A stretch of DNA of 64,000 nucleotides from Thiohalobacter thiocyanaticus (GTDB taxonomy: Bacteria > Pseudomonadota > Gammaproteobacteria > Thiohalobacterales > Thiohalobacteraceae), in the NCBI RefSeq assembly GCF_003932505.1, contig NZ_QZMU01000001.1, positions 2,861,001 through 2,925,000 on the forward strand. The letters run 5' to 3'. Positions 48,810-58,725 of this stretch are shown one piece after another (within the stretch, counting starts at the first letter, position 1; each line of letters starts with the position of its first letter). Both the position numbers and the translations under genes were made by a program. The notes under the pieces were generated by a model. That model worked only from the letters and a program-made list of their open reading frames with translations. It had not been told where the DNA came from and made no database searches.

Positions 48810-49469
48810 ATGGCCACCGAGAAAGATATTGAAAACAAAGAAAATCAGATAGTTGAATCTGATTCTGGCGTTGTGGCCGGTATCGAGTCCCGGCGCCGCC
48901 TTCTCAAGGGCGCGGCCCTCACGCCGGTGCTCCTGAGCCTGACCAGCCGCCCGGTCCTGGGGGCCGAATGCACCATCTCCGGCTTCATGTCCGGCAATGT
49001 CTCGGATCATGGCCATGACGACTGCGCCTGCGGCTTCACGCCCGGGGCGTGGAAGACGCCCTATGTCGGCGATGGCAACTGGAACCACACGCCCTTCGAT
49101 CCGGGTACCTGCAAGAACCAGGGCCAGGGCCAGTGCAACAACTACAATGGGGACGGTACGCCCTTCTTCGGGCCCAGCACCTTCAGCGGCAGCGACCCGC
49201 ACTATGCCGGCAAGACCCTGATGCAGGTGCTGTGGCTCTCGGGCAACCAGGATCCGCACCAGTTCGGTGCCCATATCGTCGCCGCCCTGCTCAATGCCTA
49301 CGCCATCCCGGGCTACGGCATGAGTCCGGCTGACGTCCAGGCCATCTACGCCAATGTGGATGCCAACGGCGGTGCCGCCGGCGGGTACTACATGGGCAAC
49401 AACGGCAAGATGCTCACCGTCGAGCAGGTCGTCGCCTTTATCCAGAGTACCCTCTGCGCCTATCAGTGA
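48810..49469 (+). CDS. Exported Cys-rich protein with twin-arginine-like leader; candidate HPr-rel-A substrate
   Basis: 219 residues from the ATG at 48810, chosen for its GGGGA RBS. An unusually long acidic N-terminus (about 25 residues) is followed by ESRRRLLKGAAL, a twin-arginine-like signal, and cleavage near VLGAE. The mature part starts ECTISGFMSG and carries CACGFTPGAWK, a motif like the TPGFWKNH segments of surface proteins. Six or so Cys residues could form disulfides. The acidic leader would suit recognition by the PqqD-like protein encoded next. Function unknown. Confidence 0.65.
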   Translation: MATEKDIENKENQIVESDSGVVAGIESRRRLLKGAALTPVLLSLTSRPVLGAECTISGFMSGNVSDHGHDDCACGFTPGAWKTPYVGDGNWNHTPFDPGTCKNQGQGQCNNYNGDGTPFFGPSTFSGSDPHYAGKTLMQVLWLSGNQDPHQFGAHIVAALLNAYAIPGYGMSPADVQAIYANVDANGGAAGGYYMGNNGKMLTVEQVVAFIQSTLCAYQ

Positions 49470-49756
49470 TGTCCGATCGCCGCTGGCAGGTCTGCGGCCG
49501 GGCCGGCCTGGCCTGGGTGGACTGGGGCGGGGAGGTTGCGATCTATCACCGCGGCAGCGGTGACACCCATCTGCTCGATCCCCTGGCCGCCGAACTGCTC
49601 CGGGCTCTGGAGTCAGGGCCCCGCAGCGACGCGGATTTGGTTTCCCTCCTGAGTGAGTTAGTATCCCCGGAACCGGAGCGGCCGCCGCAGGCGCTGGCCG
49701 AGACCATCCTGGGGGAACTCAAGCGATTGAACATTATCGAGCTGATCGAATCTTGA
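49469..49756 (+). CDS. HPr-rel-A system PqqD-family peptide chaperone
   Basis: 95 residues. A PqqD-like winged-helix fold (about 15-90: VDWGGEVAIYHRGSGDTHLLDPLAAELLRALE in pieces). Such RRE domains bind the leader of a peptide substrate. Start at the ATG overlapping the previous stop (TGATG). It lies between the exported protein and the kinase-like gene, in the order typical of the HPr-rel-A system (TIGR04353-like). Confidence 0.8.
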   Translation: MSDRRWQVCGRAGLAWVDWGGEVAIYHRGSGDTHLLDPLAAELLRALESGPRSDADLVSLLSELVSPEPERPPQALAETILGELKRLNIIELIES

Positions 49757-50667
49757 ATGCCATTGAACCGGACCGGCTGCCGGGGCAGCTGGCCGGTTCG
49801 GGGATCTGCATCCGAACCGGCCCCTTCGTCTCCCGTATCCAGTCCCGCCTGTCCGCCGTGGCCGCCGGCCTGGCGCTGCTGTATCCCGATTATCCTCTGG
49901 CCGATCCCGATGGCTTCACTGACTTCCAGGTGCGGCTGTACACCCCCAATCCCCTGCGCCGCTGGTGGCGGCCGCAGGTGCAGTTCGCCATGGACGGCCG
50001 CATCCCCTTCAAGCCGCTGCCCCTGTCGCAGGCCTATCCGCTGCTGGAGTGGGGTCTGAACTGGTGCATCACCAGCCATATGCATCACTACCTGCTGATC
50101 CACTCGGCGGTGGTGGAGAGGAACGGCCTGGGGGTGATCCTGCCGGGCGAGCCCGGGGCGGGCAAGAGTACGCTCTGCGCCGCGCTCATGCTGCGCGGCT
50201 GGCGGCTGCTGTCCGACGAGATGGCGGTGATCGACCTGGACAGCCTGGAACTGATCCCGGTGGTGCGGCCGGTGAGCCTGAAGAATGCCTCCATCGAGGT
50301 GATCCGGCGCTTCGCCTCCGAAGCGGTCATCAGCCCGCCGGCGCTGGACACCCTCAAGGGTACGGTGGCGCACCTGCGGGTGCCGCGTGCCAGCATCGAG
50401 CGCATGGACGAACCGGCCCGGGCCGGGGCCATTGTCTTTCCCCGTTACCGGTCCGATGCCGTTCCGGCGCAGGCCGCGCCCGAGACCCCGGGACGCACCC
50501 TGCTGCGCATTGCGCAGAACACCTTCAATTACAGCCTGCTGGGCGAGCGTGCCTTCCATGCCCTGACCGCCGTGGTGCAGGCCAGTCGCTGTCATGATCT
50601 GGCCTATGCCGAACTGGAGGAGGCCATCGCCTGGTTCGACCGCCTGAGCGGGGAGGCCGATGGCTGA
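49753..50667 (+). CDS. HprK-related kinase A
   Basis: 304 residues, TTG start overlapping the previous stop. The P-loop GEPGAGKSTLCAAL is at about 132-145, and RGWRLLSDEMAVIDL is the HprK-like second motif. It resembles the catalytic domain of HPr kinase/phosphorylase but lacks the N-terminal domain. Presumably phosphorylates a peptide or protein of the same operon; no HPr gene is seen here. Confidence 0.88.
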   Translation: MNAIEPDRLPGQLAGSGICIRTGPFVSRIQSRLSAVAAGLALLYPDYPLADPDGFTDFQVRLYTPNPLRRWWRPQVQFAMDGRIPFKPLPLSQAYPLLEWGLNWCITSHMHHYLLIHSAVVERNGLGVILPGEPGAGKSTLCAALMLRGWRLLSDEMAVIDLDSLELIPVVRPVSLKNASIEVIRRFASEAVISPPALDTLKGTVAHLRVPRASIERMDEPARAGAIVFPRYRSDAVPAQAAPETPGRTLLRIAQNTFNYSLLGERAFHALTAVVQASRCHDLAYAELEEAIAWFDRLSGEADG

Positions 50668-51736
50668 GTCGTGCTTGCCGCTGCTGGTCCAGGTGCTGCG
50701 TGCGCCCGCAACGGCCGCGGTGCTGGAGGCGCCCGACTGGGACCGGCTTATCCGCCAGGCCCGGCATGCCAACCTGCTGGGCCGGCTGGCGCACCGGGTG
50801 GCCGACGTCTGCGATATGGCGGCGTTGCCGCCCCCGGTGCAGCGCCACCTGGATTCGGCCCGCAACTTCGCCGCCGCCCATGCCCGGGTGGTGCACTGGG
50901 AGGTCAACCGCATCCGCCGCGCCCTGGCGCCACTGGAGGTGCCGGTCATCCTGCTCAAGGGCGCGGCCTATCTTCTGAGTGGGTCGCCGGTGGCGGTCGG
51001 CCGGGTGTTCAGTGACGTGGACATCCTGGTGCCGCGCGCGCGACTGGATGCCGTGGAGGAGTCGCTGTACTGGGCCGGGTGGCTGACCACGCATCATGAT
51101 GCCTATGACCAGCGCTACTATCGCCAGTGGATGCATGAGCTGCCGCCGTTGCGTCACGTGCGCCGTAAAACGGTGCTGGACGTGCATCACAACATCCTGC
51201 CCGAGACCGCGCGACTGCACCCCGATCCCGAAAAACTGATCGCGGCGGCCGAGTGCATCGACGCCCCCGATCTGCATGTGCTGTCCACCGAAGATCGGAT
51301 CCTGCACAGTGCCACCCATCTGTTCCATGACGGCGAATTCGAACACGGTCTGCGCGACCTGGTCGATCTGGACGGACTGATCCGGGAGGCGGCCGGGGCG
51401 GAGGCCCGGTTCTGGGAGCGTCTGCCGGCGCGTGCTGACGAGCTGCAGCTGTCACGCCCGCTGGCCTATGCCCTGCGCTACTGCCGGGAGATCCTGGGCA
51501 CGCCGGTGCCGGAAGCGATGCGACAGTGGACGGACCGGGCCCTGCCCGGGCGTGTCACCCGGGGACTGATGGATGCCCTGATGGCGCGCGCCCTGCGGCC
51601 GCCGCATCCCAGCTGCGAGGACGCCTTCACCGCCCCGGCGCGCTGGCTGCTGTATGTGCGCGGCCATGCCCTGCGCATGCCGCCGCATCTGTTGCTGCCG
51701 CATCTGTTGCGGAAGGCCGTGAGGAGTGAGGAGTGA
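50660..51736 (+). CDS. Nucleotidyltransferase-family protein of the HPr-rel-A operon
   Basis: 358 residues. The nucleotidyltransferase core is PVILLKGAAYLLSGSPVAVG then RVFSDVDILVPRARLD, with two metal-binding Asp residues (DVD). This is the PF14907-like family that accompanies HprK-related kinases. Overlaps the kinase gene by eight bases. It may transfer a nucleotide to the substrate or to a lipid or sugar; not known. Confidence 0.85.
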   Translation: MAESCLPLLVQVLRAPATAAVLEAPDWDRLIRQARHANLLGRLAHRVADVCDMAALPPPVQRHLDSARNFAAAHARVVHWEVNRIRRALAPLEVPVILLKGAAYLLSGSPVAVGRVFSDVDILVPRARLDAVEESLYWAGWLTTHHDAYDQRYYRQWMHELPPLRHVRRKTVLDVHHNILPETARLHPDPEKLIAAAECIDAPDLHVLSTEDRILHSATHLFHDGEFEHGLRDLVDLDGLIREAAGAEARFWERLPARADELQLSRPLAYALRYCREILGTPVPEAMRQWTDRALPGRVTRGLMDALMARALRPPHPSCEDAFTAPARWLLYVRGHALRMPPHLLLPHLLRKAVRSEE

Positions 51737-51772
51737 GGTAGGGCGGGCACAGCCCGCGTGCTGTTTGATTTC

Positions 51773-51928
51773 CGTCATCCCGGCGCAGGCCGGGATCCAG
51801 ATACAGCTGCGGTCACTGGATCCCGGCATTCGCCGGGATGACGATAACAGGTATGAAAACCGCTATATGTACAATGATTGGACCAATCAGAGTTTTTAGC
51901 GGGTTTCGTGGATTTCGTGGCCGTATTC
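51773..51928. repeat. REP double hairpin with one outer arm
   Basis: 51773-51843 is a full 71-base double hairpin. At 51894-51928 lies an arm of 9-base period (CGTGGATTTCGTGGCC), reaching the stop of galE. No left arm is seen. Confidence 0.7.
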
Positions 51929-52928
51929 AGACCCCATAGGCCTTGCCCGCGGCCAGCTTCTTCTCCCATTCCAGCGAGGTCTTCACGATGAAATCCAGAT
52001 CGTCGTAGCGCGGGGTCCAGCCCAGGACTTCGCGGGCGCGGTCGGAGCGGGCGATGAGCGTAGGCGGATCACCGGGGCGCCGGTCGGTCGCTTCCACCGT
52101 GATGGGATGGCCGGCGACCCGTTCCACGGCGTCGATGACCTCGCGCACGCTGTAGCCGTGGCCGTAGCCGCAGTTGAGGGTGACCGACTCGCCGCCGCCG
52201 CGCAGATAGTCCAGCGCCTTGAGGTGGGCGTCGGCCAGATCCTCCACGTGAATGTAGTCACGCACCCCGGTGCCGTCGGGCGTGGGATAATCGGTGCCGA
52301 AGACGTACATTCGTTCGCGCCGGCCCGCGGCCACCTCACAGGCCACCTTGATCAGCAGGGTGGCGCGCGGGGTGGACTGGCCGATGTCGCCGTCCGGGCT
52401 GGTGCCGGCAACATTGAAATAGCGCAATGCCACATGGCGCAGGTCGCAGGCGCGGCTGAGATCGCGCAGCATCATCTCGCTCATCAGCTTGGAGGCGCCG
52501 TAGGCATTGATGGGGTCGGTCGGGGTGTCCTCGGTGCAGTAGGGCGAATCCGGAATGCCGTAGACGGCGGCAGTGGAGGAGAAGATGAAATGTTTTACCC
52601 CGTGATGCTGGCAGCAGCTGAGCAGGCTGCGGGTATGGCAGGTGTTGTTGCCGTAGTACTTGAGCGGATTTTCAACCGATTCCGGCACCACGGTATGGGC
52701 GGCGAAATGCAGGACGGACTCGATGGCGTGCTCGGTCAGCAACCGGTCGACCAGGGCGGCATCGCCGGTATCACCCACCACCAGCTCGGCCCCCTGCACC
52801 GCCTCGGCAAAGCCGGTGGACAGGTTGTCCAGCACCACCACCTGCTCCCCCCGTTGGAGCAGCTGACGCACCACGTGACTGCCGATGTACCCGGCGCCGC
52901 CGGTGACCAGGATCGCGCCTGACTGCAT
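51927..52928 (-). CDS. galE: UDP-glucose 4-epimerase
   Basis: 333 residues. NAD loop ILVTGGAGYIGSHVV and the catalytic YGASK, with YFNVAGTSPDG and the C-terminal substrate loops. Start set at the ATG at 52928, because GGAGG is correctly spaced before it and lies inside the five extra codons of the longer reading. It supplies UDP-galactose for the polysaccharide. Confidence 0.95.
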   Translation of the reverse strand: MQSGAILVTGGAGYIGSHVVRQLLQRGEQVVVLDNLSTGFAEAVQGAELVVGDTGDAALVDRLLTEHAIESVLHFAAHTVVPESVENPLKYYGNNTCHTRSLLSCCQHHGVKHFIFSSTAAVYGIPDSPYCTEDTPTDPINAYGASKLMSEMMLRDLSRACDLRHVALRYFNVAGTSPDGDIGQSTPRATLLIKVACEVAAGRRERMYVFGTDYPTPDGTGVRDYIHVEDLADAHLKALDYLRGGGESVTLNCGYGHGYSVREVIDAVERVAGHPITVEATDRRPGDPPTLIARSDRAREVLGWTPRYDDLDFIVKTSLEWEKKLAAGKAYGV

Positions 52929-53046
52929 TCGATCATCCTCCATATCGCAATGTTTTCAATCTTTTGGTTTAATCTCTGGCAATCTTAACAGGGCGGGGCG
53001 CAGAAGACGAAGCATCCCTGTTCCCGACGACGGCAAAGGACGACTC

Positions 53047-53823
53047 ATGCGAACCCACCTGATAATGCTGCTGCTCGGTGCGCTGGTACTGGCCGGACCG
53101 GCCCGGGCGGCGGATCCGCTCATCCGCTCGGGCGAGCAGTCGCGGCCCTTCGCGTCCTATCTGGAACAGTACGAGCGCTGCAAGGCGCGGGAGGAATTCA
53201 CCCCGCCGCGCGGCGAGTACGAGACGCAGGAGGAATACCGGCTGCGGCTGGAGCGACTGCGCGTGGGTTGTGACCGCCACCGGCTGATCCAGGATGCGCA
53301 GTTGCGCGTTCCGGTCTTTCTCGACTACCAGGCCGATCAGCAGCGTTTTATGTTCGAGCTGCCGCAGGCGGATGCATTCCGCATCCACTACCAGCCCCTG
53401 ATCTGGGACGACTTCCCGGCCTTCCTGGGCAAGCTGCCCCGCGATAAGTGGCACGTGGACGATCCGACCGCCAAGGCCAGCGTCTACAAGGAATGCCAGC
53501 CCCGCAGGGTCGTGCTCAACGAGGATTTCATCACCCGGGTGGAGCCCTTCCGGGCCGATTCCTGGCGCGGCTGCATGACCTACTATGAACGCGGCGAGGA
53601 ATTCGCCTGGCGGCGGGACGAGAACACCTTTTATATCGAGGATGTCACCTTCCACGCCCGGGCGCCGGTGGATCGTGCCCGCCTGCTCAAGGAGCAGGAG
53701 AAACAGCTGTACTTTGTGATCGATGGCAGTCTGAAGGTGCCGGAGCGGGAGTTCGTGGCACAGCGGGTGCGACTGCGCAACACCGCCACCGACACGGATT
53801 TCCTCCAGCTGCTGCCTGAATGA
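53047..53823 (+). CDS. Exported protein of unknown function
   Basis: 258 residues from the ATG at 53047 (AAGGA RBS). The signal peptide ends at ARAAD (about 23). Mature part is rich in Arg, Glu and Tyr with four Cys, beginning with an Asp/Glu-rich coiled stretch (EYETQEEYRLRLERLR). No known domain recognised. It overlaps the CPBP protease gene by four bases, which suggests they act together. Confidence 0.7.
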   Translation: MRTHLIMLLLGALVLAGPARAADPLIRSGEQSRPFASYLEQYERCKAREEFTPPRGEYETQEEYRLRLERLRVGCDRHRLIQDAQLRVPVFLDYQADQQRFMFELPQADAFRIHYQPLIWDDFPAFLGKLPRDKWHVDDPTAKASVYKECQPRRVVLNEDFITRVEPFRADSWRGCMTYYERGEEFAWRRDENTFYIEDVTFHARAPVDRARLLKEQEKQLYFVIDGSLKVPEREFVAQRVRLRNTATDTDFLQLLPE

Positions 53824-54272
53824 GTCCGCCGGCCGGCTTGCGGCGCCCCATGCGGGACAGTCATTTCTGGCTGGCGCATCTGGCAGCGGTGCTGCTGTGG
53901 CTGGTCGGACTGGTTTGGCTGCGGCCGGACGTCGACCCGCTGTGGCCGCTGCATGCCGTGCAGGCCTTCGCCCTGCTCGGGCTTGCCTATCCGGTGGTCG
54001 AGGAGATCCTGTTCCGGGGTTTGCTGCAGGGCTGGCTGCGGGAGCGGCCGCGGCTGCGGGCATCCCGCTTCGGCATCACCCCGGCCAACCTGATCACCAG
54101 CCTGGTGTTCACCGCGCTGCATTTCATCAACCATCCGCCGCTGGCCGCTGCCGCGGTGCTGGCCCCGTCGCTGGTGTTCGGCTATTTCCGCGATCGGCAC
54201 GACAGCCTGGTGGGGCCGATCTGGCTGCACTGCTTCTACAATATCGGCTATTTCTGGCTGTTTGCTTCGTAA
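53820..54272 (+). CDS. CPBP-type glutamic intramembrane protease
   Basis: 150 residues, four or so transmembrane helices. Motif 1 EEILFR has Glu61, Glu62 and Arg66; motif 2 is FTALHFINH; motif 3 is LHCFYN. These are the catalytic motifs of CAAX/CPBP proteases. It is short, like MrtJ-type members paired with C-terminal sorting signals, but no such tail was found on the neighbouring protein. Start overlaps the previous stop. Confidence 0.78.
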   Translation: MSPPAGLRRPMRDSHFWLAHLAAVLLWLVGLVWLRPDVDPLWPLHAVQAFALLGLAYPVVEEILFRGLLQGWLRERPRLRASRFGITPANLITSLVFTALHFINHPPLAAAAVLAPSLVFGYFRDRHDSLVGPIWLHCFYNIGYFWLFAS

Positions 54273-54278
54273 TTTTAT

Positions 54279-54526
54279 AATGGCCACGGAAAACACGGAC
54301 CATAATTATGGTGAAAAAACTTTTCTAACCGCTTGCTTCTTTTTCGTATTCCGGCGCCATTGCCGGAATTCCAGGAAACAGCCTCGCACAGGTTGGGAGT
54401 TAGCCCCGTCAGGGAGGTAACCCAACATCCCTGACAGTTATTCGTTGGGTTACGGCGCTATCTCGCCTACCCCACCCCCCCCATACCATGGTGCCATCAT
54501 TATCTTTTCGTGGGTTTCGTGCCAAA
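54279..54526. repeat. Damaged composite repeat element
   Basis: Left arm at 54279-54300 (GGCCACGGAAAACACGG) and a worn right arm at 54505-54524. Between them are half of a double hairpin (54345-54374) and a GTTGGGTTACGGCGC dispersed repeat (54441-54466). It marks the left edge of the damaged hydrogenase region. Confidence 0.5.
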
Positions 54527-54529
54527 CAA

Positions 54530-55560
54530 AAAATCAGGCACGTGTCCTTCGCCCGCTCACGCACGCCGCCGGCCAACCAAGATTGCGGCAGGCGCCATAG
54601 TCGGAGGACCATGCAGGGGCCGATTGGGTGGAGCGGGATGCAGGACGCCGCCATCGAGGATTGCCACTCGATTGGGGATAGATTATTCCGAGCACCACCC
54701 GGGGGGCGAAGAGTGCGCAGCAGGTGAGGATCTTGTTCCGGACGCTTGCGCGAGTTGTCCTGCTGGTCGGGATACAGGTCGGCGCGATCTGGCGGCATAG
54801 GTCCTTGCGCAAGGGAAAGCCCGAGTCCGGGATCACGACAGACACCGCGCCAGTTGGCATCGCCACACCCAATGACCTGTCCGCAGCCGACGGGCGGCCC
54901 CCCCGTTTTGTTCCGCCGGGAGCACAGTTCCGGAACAGTTGGTCAGGACGGGCGTCCTCGCGGGCTGACGCAGGGGGATGTACATGGGCGGCCAGCAGCG
55001 ATTACGGGTGAAACCGGCAAGGCGGCAGGGATGCCGTGGCGTTCGACCACGACGAACTACCTTTCCTCGGGCCCATAACGGTGTGCCATGTAGGGTGCGA
55101 CCCAGGCAGTTGAAGCCGGCCTGTCGGGAGTTCCAGCAGCATGGCCACTGCCGGCCAGGTCAGCCGGCCCGAGAGCAGCACGCTCAGGTTGTCCGGCACG
55201 CCCTCGGCCAGCATGGCGGCCCCGGCGCGGTTGGTTGTCTCGAAGCCGCGGCAAAGAAGACCCGGCCGCTCCGCGTTCGGCACCGGGCGATGGCAACCGC
55301 CCGGCGGGCGAGGCGATGGGGCGGCGGATGCGGCCCCGGCGGCCCGGGCCCTCCGTTCCAGCGAGGGGGGGTGACCTTCTTCGGGTGCGTTGACCGGTAC
55401 CCGCAGCATGTCGCCGAAGGCGACCAGGCTGCTGTCTTCATCAGGGCCCGTTGATGGCGTGCTGAGTCCCTCTTCGGGCCAGTCAGGACGGGCCAGCCGG
55501 GGCCCGGAAATCCAGCTCGATCTTCTCCGGCAGGCCGCCAGCGCAGGCCGGCCTGGGTGA
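54530..55560 (-). pseudogene. hypD: Damaged hypD (hydrogenase Fe(CN)2CO assembly)
   Basis: Fragments in several minus-strand frames line up in HypD order: LVAFGDMLRVP near 55410, GFETT and GVPDNLSVLLSG near 55180-55240, VIPDSGF with LRKDLC near 54800-54835, and IGPCMV followed by remnants of SSEGAC near 54600. The N-terminal part is not clear. Total span matches the usual 1.05-1.1 kb. Many small insertions and deletions break it. Confidence 0.75.
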
Positions 55561-55589
55561 TGGAGCGTTTCGTGGCCTACCGCAGACGT

Positions 55590-55745
55590 TCTGATGCGCA
55601 CCGGCTTCGCGTATATCCAGATCGCGATGCGTTTGCAGGCCAGGTGCGGGCGTCGGAGTCGCTCATATCGGATGAACTAAGGGGATGTGACGCTGGCCGG
55701 CGTGCAGGGGCCGCGCCGTCGGGCTGGATCGCCGTACTCATGTCT
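55590..55745 (-). pseudogene. Possible hypC remnant
   Basis: Between hypB and hypD, where hypC is expected, one minus-strand frame starts MSTAIQPDG, and a later frame reads HLACKRIAI, weakly like the HypC end VLVHVGFAI. Too damaged to be sure. Confidence 0.25.
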
Positions 55746-55774
55746 CGCTGGTGCGCGGCGGCGCTCACGCTGGC

Positions 55775-56541
55775 CGTTGACCTCCGATAGCCAGCCAGTC
55801 CCAGCCAGGCGTCCCAGGACCCTGGCCCTCGGGCCGAGAGGTTGAACACGGGTGCGGGATTGCCAGGTTCGCCGCAACAAGGCGGATGGCGCGGTCGGGA
55901 TCGAAGGGGGGATCGTCCAGCACTGCAGCAGGCGTGGGGGGTGAACGCGGATATGTCAGGGCAGCATCAGGTCGGCGGCGCGGAAACATCACCGGATACT
56001 TGGCCGGCTTGTCGTCGCCCTCGGTTCACCACACAGGTGAACGTTTTCGATGATGCCACCAAGATCGAAGCTGGCCGGCAGACCAGGTTGCCGACGTTTC
56101 TCGATGAACAGAATGTCCAGCCGTCCAAGTCCAGCTGGTGCAGGGCGTCATAGGCACCATGTGGGCATACAGTGACAGGCGGGGCCCGTGGCGATCTGGA
56201 AAGGGCCGGCACGCCGCGGGCGCGGGATGCGCGCGGCGTCCGTGGTCTGGTGTCCAGGTCGCCCTCGATGACGCCGAGGCGCATTCATGCGCCAGCGCAT
56301 CGATGGTCGCCGCCAGCAGCGCCGCTTGGCCCGACCGGGGAGGACATCAGGTCGGCGCCAGTACGGCCGTGGCGTCGAAGTCTCGCGGTTGTGGGCGGCT
56401 GGCCGGTCGTTCCCGACAACAAGGCCTTCAGCACCATCCACTCTTTCATGGCCCCGGGGAGGTTCAAGGTTGATCTTTGCGCGTCGATCGCCAGCAGTGA
56501 CGGTTTGCCGGGGTGATGTTGCAGCCGAAGGTGTCACACAT
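55775..56541 (-). pseudogene. hypB: Damaged hypB (nickel-insertion GTPase)
   Basis: It starts MCDTFGCNITP at 56541. The HypB order then continues in changing frames: GVIEGDLDT, DALHQLDLDG, NVGNLVC near 56070-56110, and at the end FDPDRAIRLVAANL, VFNLSARG and AWLGLAGY near 55790-55900. No full frame remains. Same-strand neighbours hypA and hypD support the call. Confidence 0.82.
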
Positions 56542-56555
56542 GGTTGTATTCCCTG

Positions 56556-56950
56556 TTATGCGTTCCAGTTCAGATAGCGGATTCGGTCTCGGAGCATGAG
56601 GAACTCCAGCTTGGCCAGCAGGAAGTTTTCGTCGCCGCTCACCCCGCCCGGGTCTGCCAGGCACCGCAACCGGCCGCACAGCAGCCGGTTGGGGCTGGCC
56701 GCGCTCGGGCGCCGCTTCGGAACAGCTCCACACCAAAGGGGGTCCGCCTCAGTACCAGATCGTGACGGGCCGCCGGCCAGGGTGCCGGCACTGGCGATGG
56801 GGAATGCCCCTGGCGCAACAGTTCGGTTCAACTCCGCCGAGTGGTCCGATGCGTACCACGATGCGGAGACCTTCTAGGCGCGGGTGACGGCGGGGCCTAG
56901 CCGGAGAACTGGCGCAAGCATGCCCTGGCAGACCGAAGAGTCTCATGCAT
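56556..56950 (-). pseudogene. hypA: Damaged hypA (nickel-delivery protein)
   Basis: ATG at 56950 opens with the invariant Met-His-Glu of HypA (MHETL). Later pieces, in other frames, are RIVVRIGPLGGVEP, FPIASAGTLA and PNRLLCGR, then LLAKLEF at the end. Length of about 395 bases fits HypA plus a short tail. Frameshifts split it in at least three places. Confidence 0.82.
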
Positions 56951-57836
56951 CTGGGAGTTGTTCCCCAGCATTTTCGTCGTACAGCTGACAGCTCGCCAGG
57001 CCGAGCGGCGCGCTCCTGCTGCCCTCATCTTCCTGGATCATAACCGACGTGCACCATCCGAAATCGCCCGGGTCAGCGCCTCATCCTGCAGAGCAGGAAC
57101 CGGCTGACAATCGCGCTGGATGCCGGCGGTGGGTGGCCTCGCACTGGGCGAGAAACCGTCGACATTGACTAACCTGCAATGGTAATCCCAAACACAGACG
57201 GGCCTCCATAATAGGGCGTGGACGCAGCCGGGCCGGCTGCCTCGGTATATGGTCCCTACGATGGATTCGCGCAATGCAAGGCATCGGCTTGCGGCGTCCG
57301 GTCTGCAGATGTCATAACTCGGCCGTACCTTGATCGGGGGAGAAGGCATGCGGGTGCAACGAACGGCGGCGATTTCGTAGCGGAGTCCGGTCGCTGCTGA
57401 GCCTGATCCTGTGGCGGGCGGGCGCAGGTGGGGGGGTGCCTGCTTCTTCCGCACGGGGGGCGAACCGAAACGGGCAGGGTGCTGGTATGAGCAAGAACTC
57501 AGCGGCCTCGTTCCATATCAGTCTTTGGCCTGATATGGAGCGGCCGCGGCTCCAGGCCGAACTGGACGCGCCCGCCCCGCGCAGGCACCGTTTCAGGTTG
57601 TCGCTGGCGGGCAGCAACAAGGCCCTGTTGGGGACTACCTTCAGGGCGGGGGGCCGATAACACCGTGGGGGGGTGCGGTGCGCTGTCACGTGACGGGCAA
57701 GGAGACAGATAGTTCAACATTCGGCTTTTGCATGGCCGGGTGCCGGCACTGATATGCATCATCCCGCGGCTGTTGACCTGTGGCGCACAGGGTTAATAAT
57801 AGAACCCATAGCATCATCCACAAGGCAATGTGAACA
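56951..57836. other. Divergent region between hyp and hyd genes, with a damaged unidentified gene
   Basis: No intact gene is seen. Minus-strand frames at about 57038-57454 and 57312-57700 could be pieces of one damaged accessory gene upstream of hypA, but no family signature survives. The last 60 bases before 57837 are AT-richer (GGGTTAATAATAGAACC near 57791) and may hold the promoter for the plus-strand hydrogenase genes. Confidence 0.4.
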
Positions 57837-58290
57837 ATGAATAACAACTGCCTGGTACTGGGGCTGGGGAACACCCTGCTCAGTGACGAAGGGATCGGTC
57901 CATGTCAAGACGGTGGCCTGGCAACAGGTGCCACCCCTGGATGCCAGCGTAACCGGCATGGACGGCGGACCCCAGTTTCACCCTGGCCAGTCCATCGAAG
58001 CCACCGATCGTCTCATCGGGTGATGCCAAGCCGAACTCAATGCCGCGCCCGGTACTCCAGGTCCCTACGAGAACGAAGGCAGGACGATGCATAGCACAAC
58101 CGCAAGCGCAGCGTACACGAGGTCACCTGCTCGATCTGCTGGCCAGCGCGCGCGCTTACCGACTCGCGCTGCCCGCGCCGCCGCGCCCTGGTGGGTATCC
58201 AGCCGAACATGTCGACTGGGGGCGATACCCCCACCGAGCCCGTCCAGCCGGCCATCGGGACCGGCTGTTCGCATCGCAGACACTGAGCTA
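57837..58290 (+). pseudogene. Damaged hydrogenase maturation protease (HyaD/HynD type)
   Basis: The intact start MNNNCLVLGLGNTLLSDEGIG carries the family's GxGNxLxxDEGxG motif with the Ni-ligand Glu. It then breaks; VTGMDGG and SIEATDRLI (near 57950-58010) and LLDLLASAR (near 58125) follow in other frames. It would cut the C-terminal tail of the hydrogenase large subunit at 62039. Confidence 0.78.
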
Positions 58291-58725
58291 CCGGGGCGCC
58301 AATGGCGGCCTGAGCGATATCCGGTTCGGGCACGACGGAGACGCCCTGCCGGGCGCGGACCCAGCCTGCGGTCCGGCCATGCTGATGGAACTGGCCGTAG
58401 CCTGGAGACCTTCCCAGCTCGAGGCGAGAAACGGCCGTGTGAACCTGCGCAGCCTCCATGCCGGTCGCCGAGCACGAGATGCTTCCGCGAATGGCTGGGG
58501 GTGGGCGAGGTCCGCATCGAACTCGACTCCCTCGGTCCCACTTCCATTCATGAGACGGCCTATCCCGGGATCTGGTGGGTGGTGCATCGCAACCGTGATG
58601 GGGAGATCATGACCCAGCAGGTCGAGGTCACCGCCTGTCCCGAGATCATCCGTTCCCAGCAGGAAGACATCCACGAAGGGCTGCAGCGCCTGCGCGAGGC
58701 ACTGCCCACAGGAGAATCCGCATGA
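58291..58725 (+). pseudogene. Damaged HupH/HyaF-like hydrogenase expression protein
   Basis: The last 75 codons are clean and match the C-terminal HupH domain: WLGVGEVRIELDSLGP, then IHETAYPGIWWVVH and VEVTACPEI. The N-terminal half is broken (MLMELAVA near 58380, NLRSL near 58443). The stop overlaps the hydS start as ATGA, so the junction is undamaged. Confidence 0.7.

Noticed and set aside
54500..57800. Many short plus-strand frames in the damaged hydrogenase region as new small genes
   Set aside because: They lie opposite hypA, hypB and hypD fragments, lack RBS and are explained by frame disruption.
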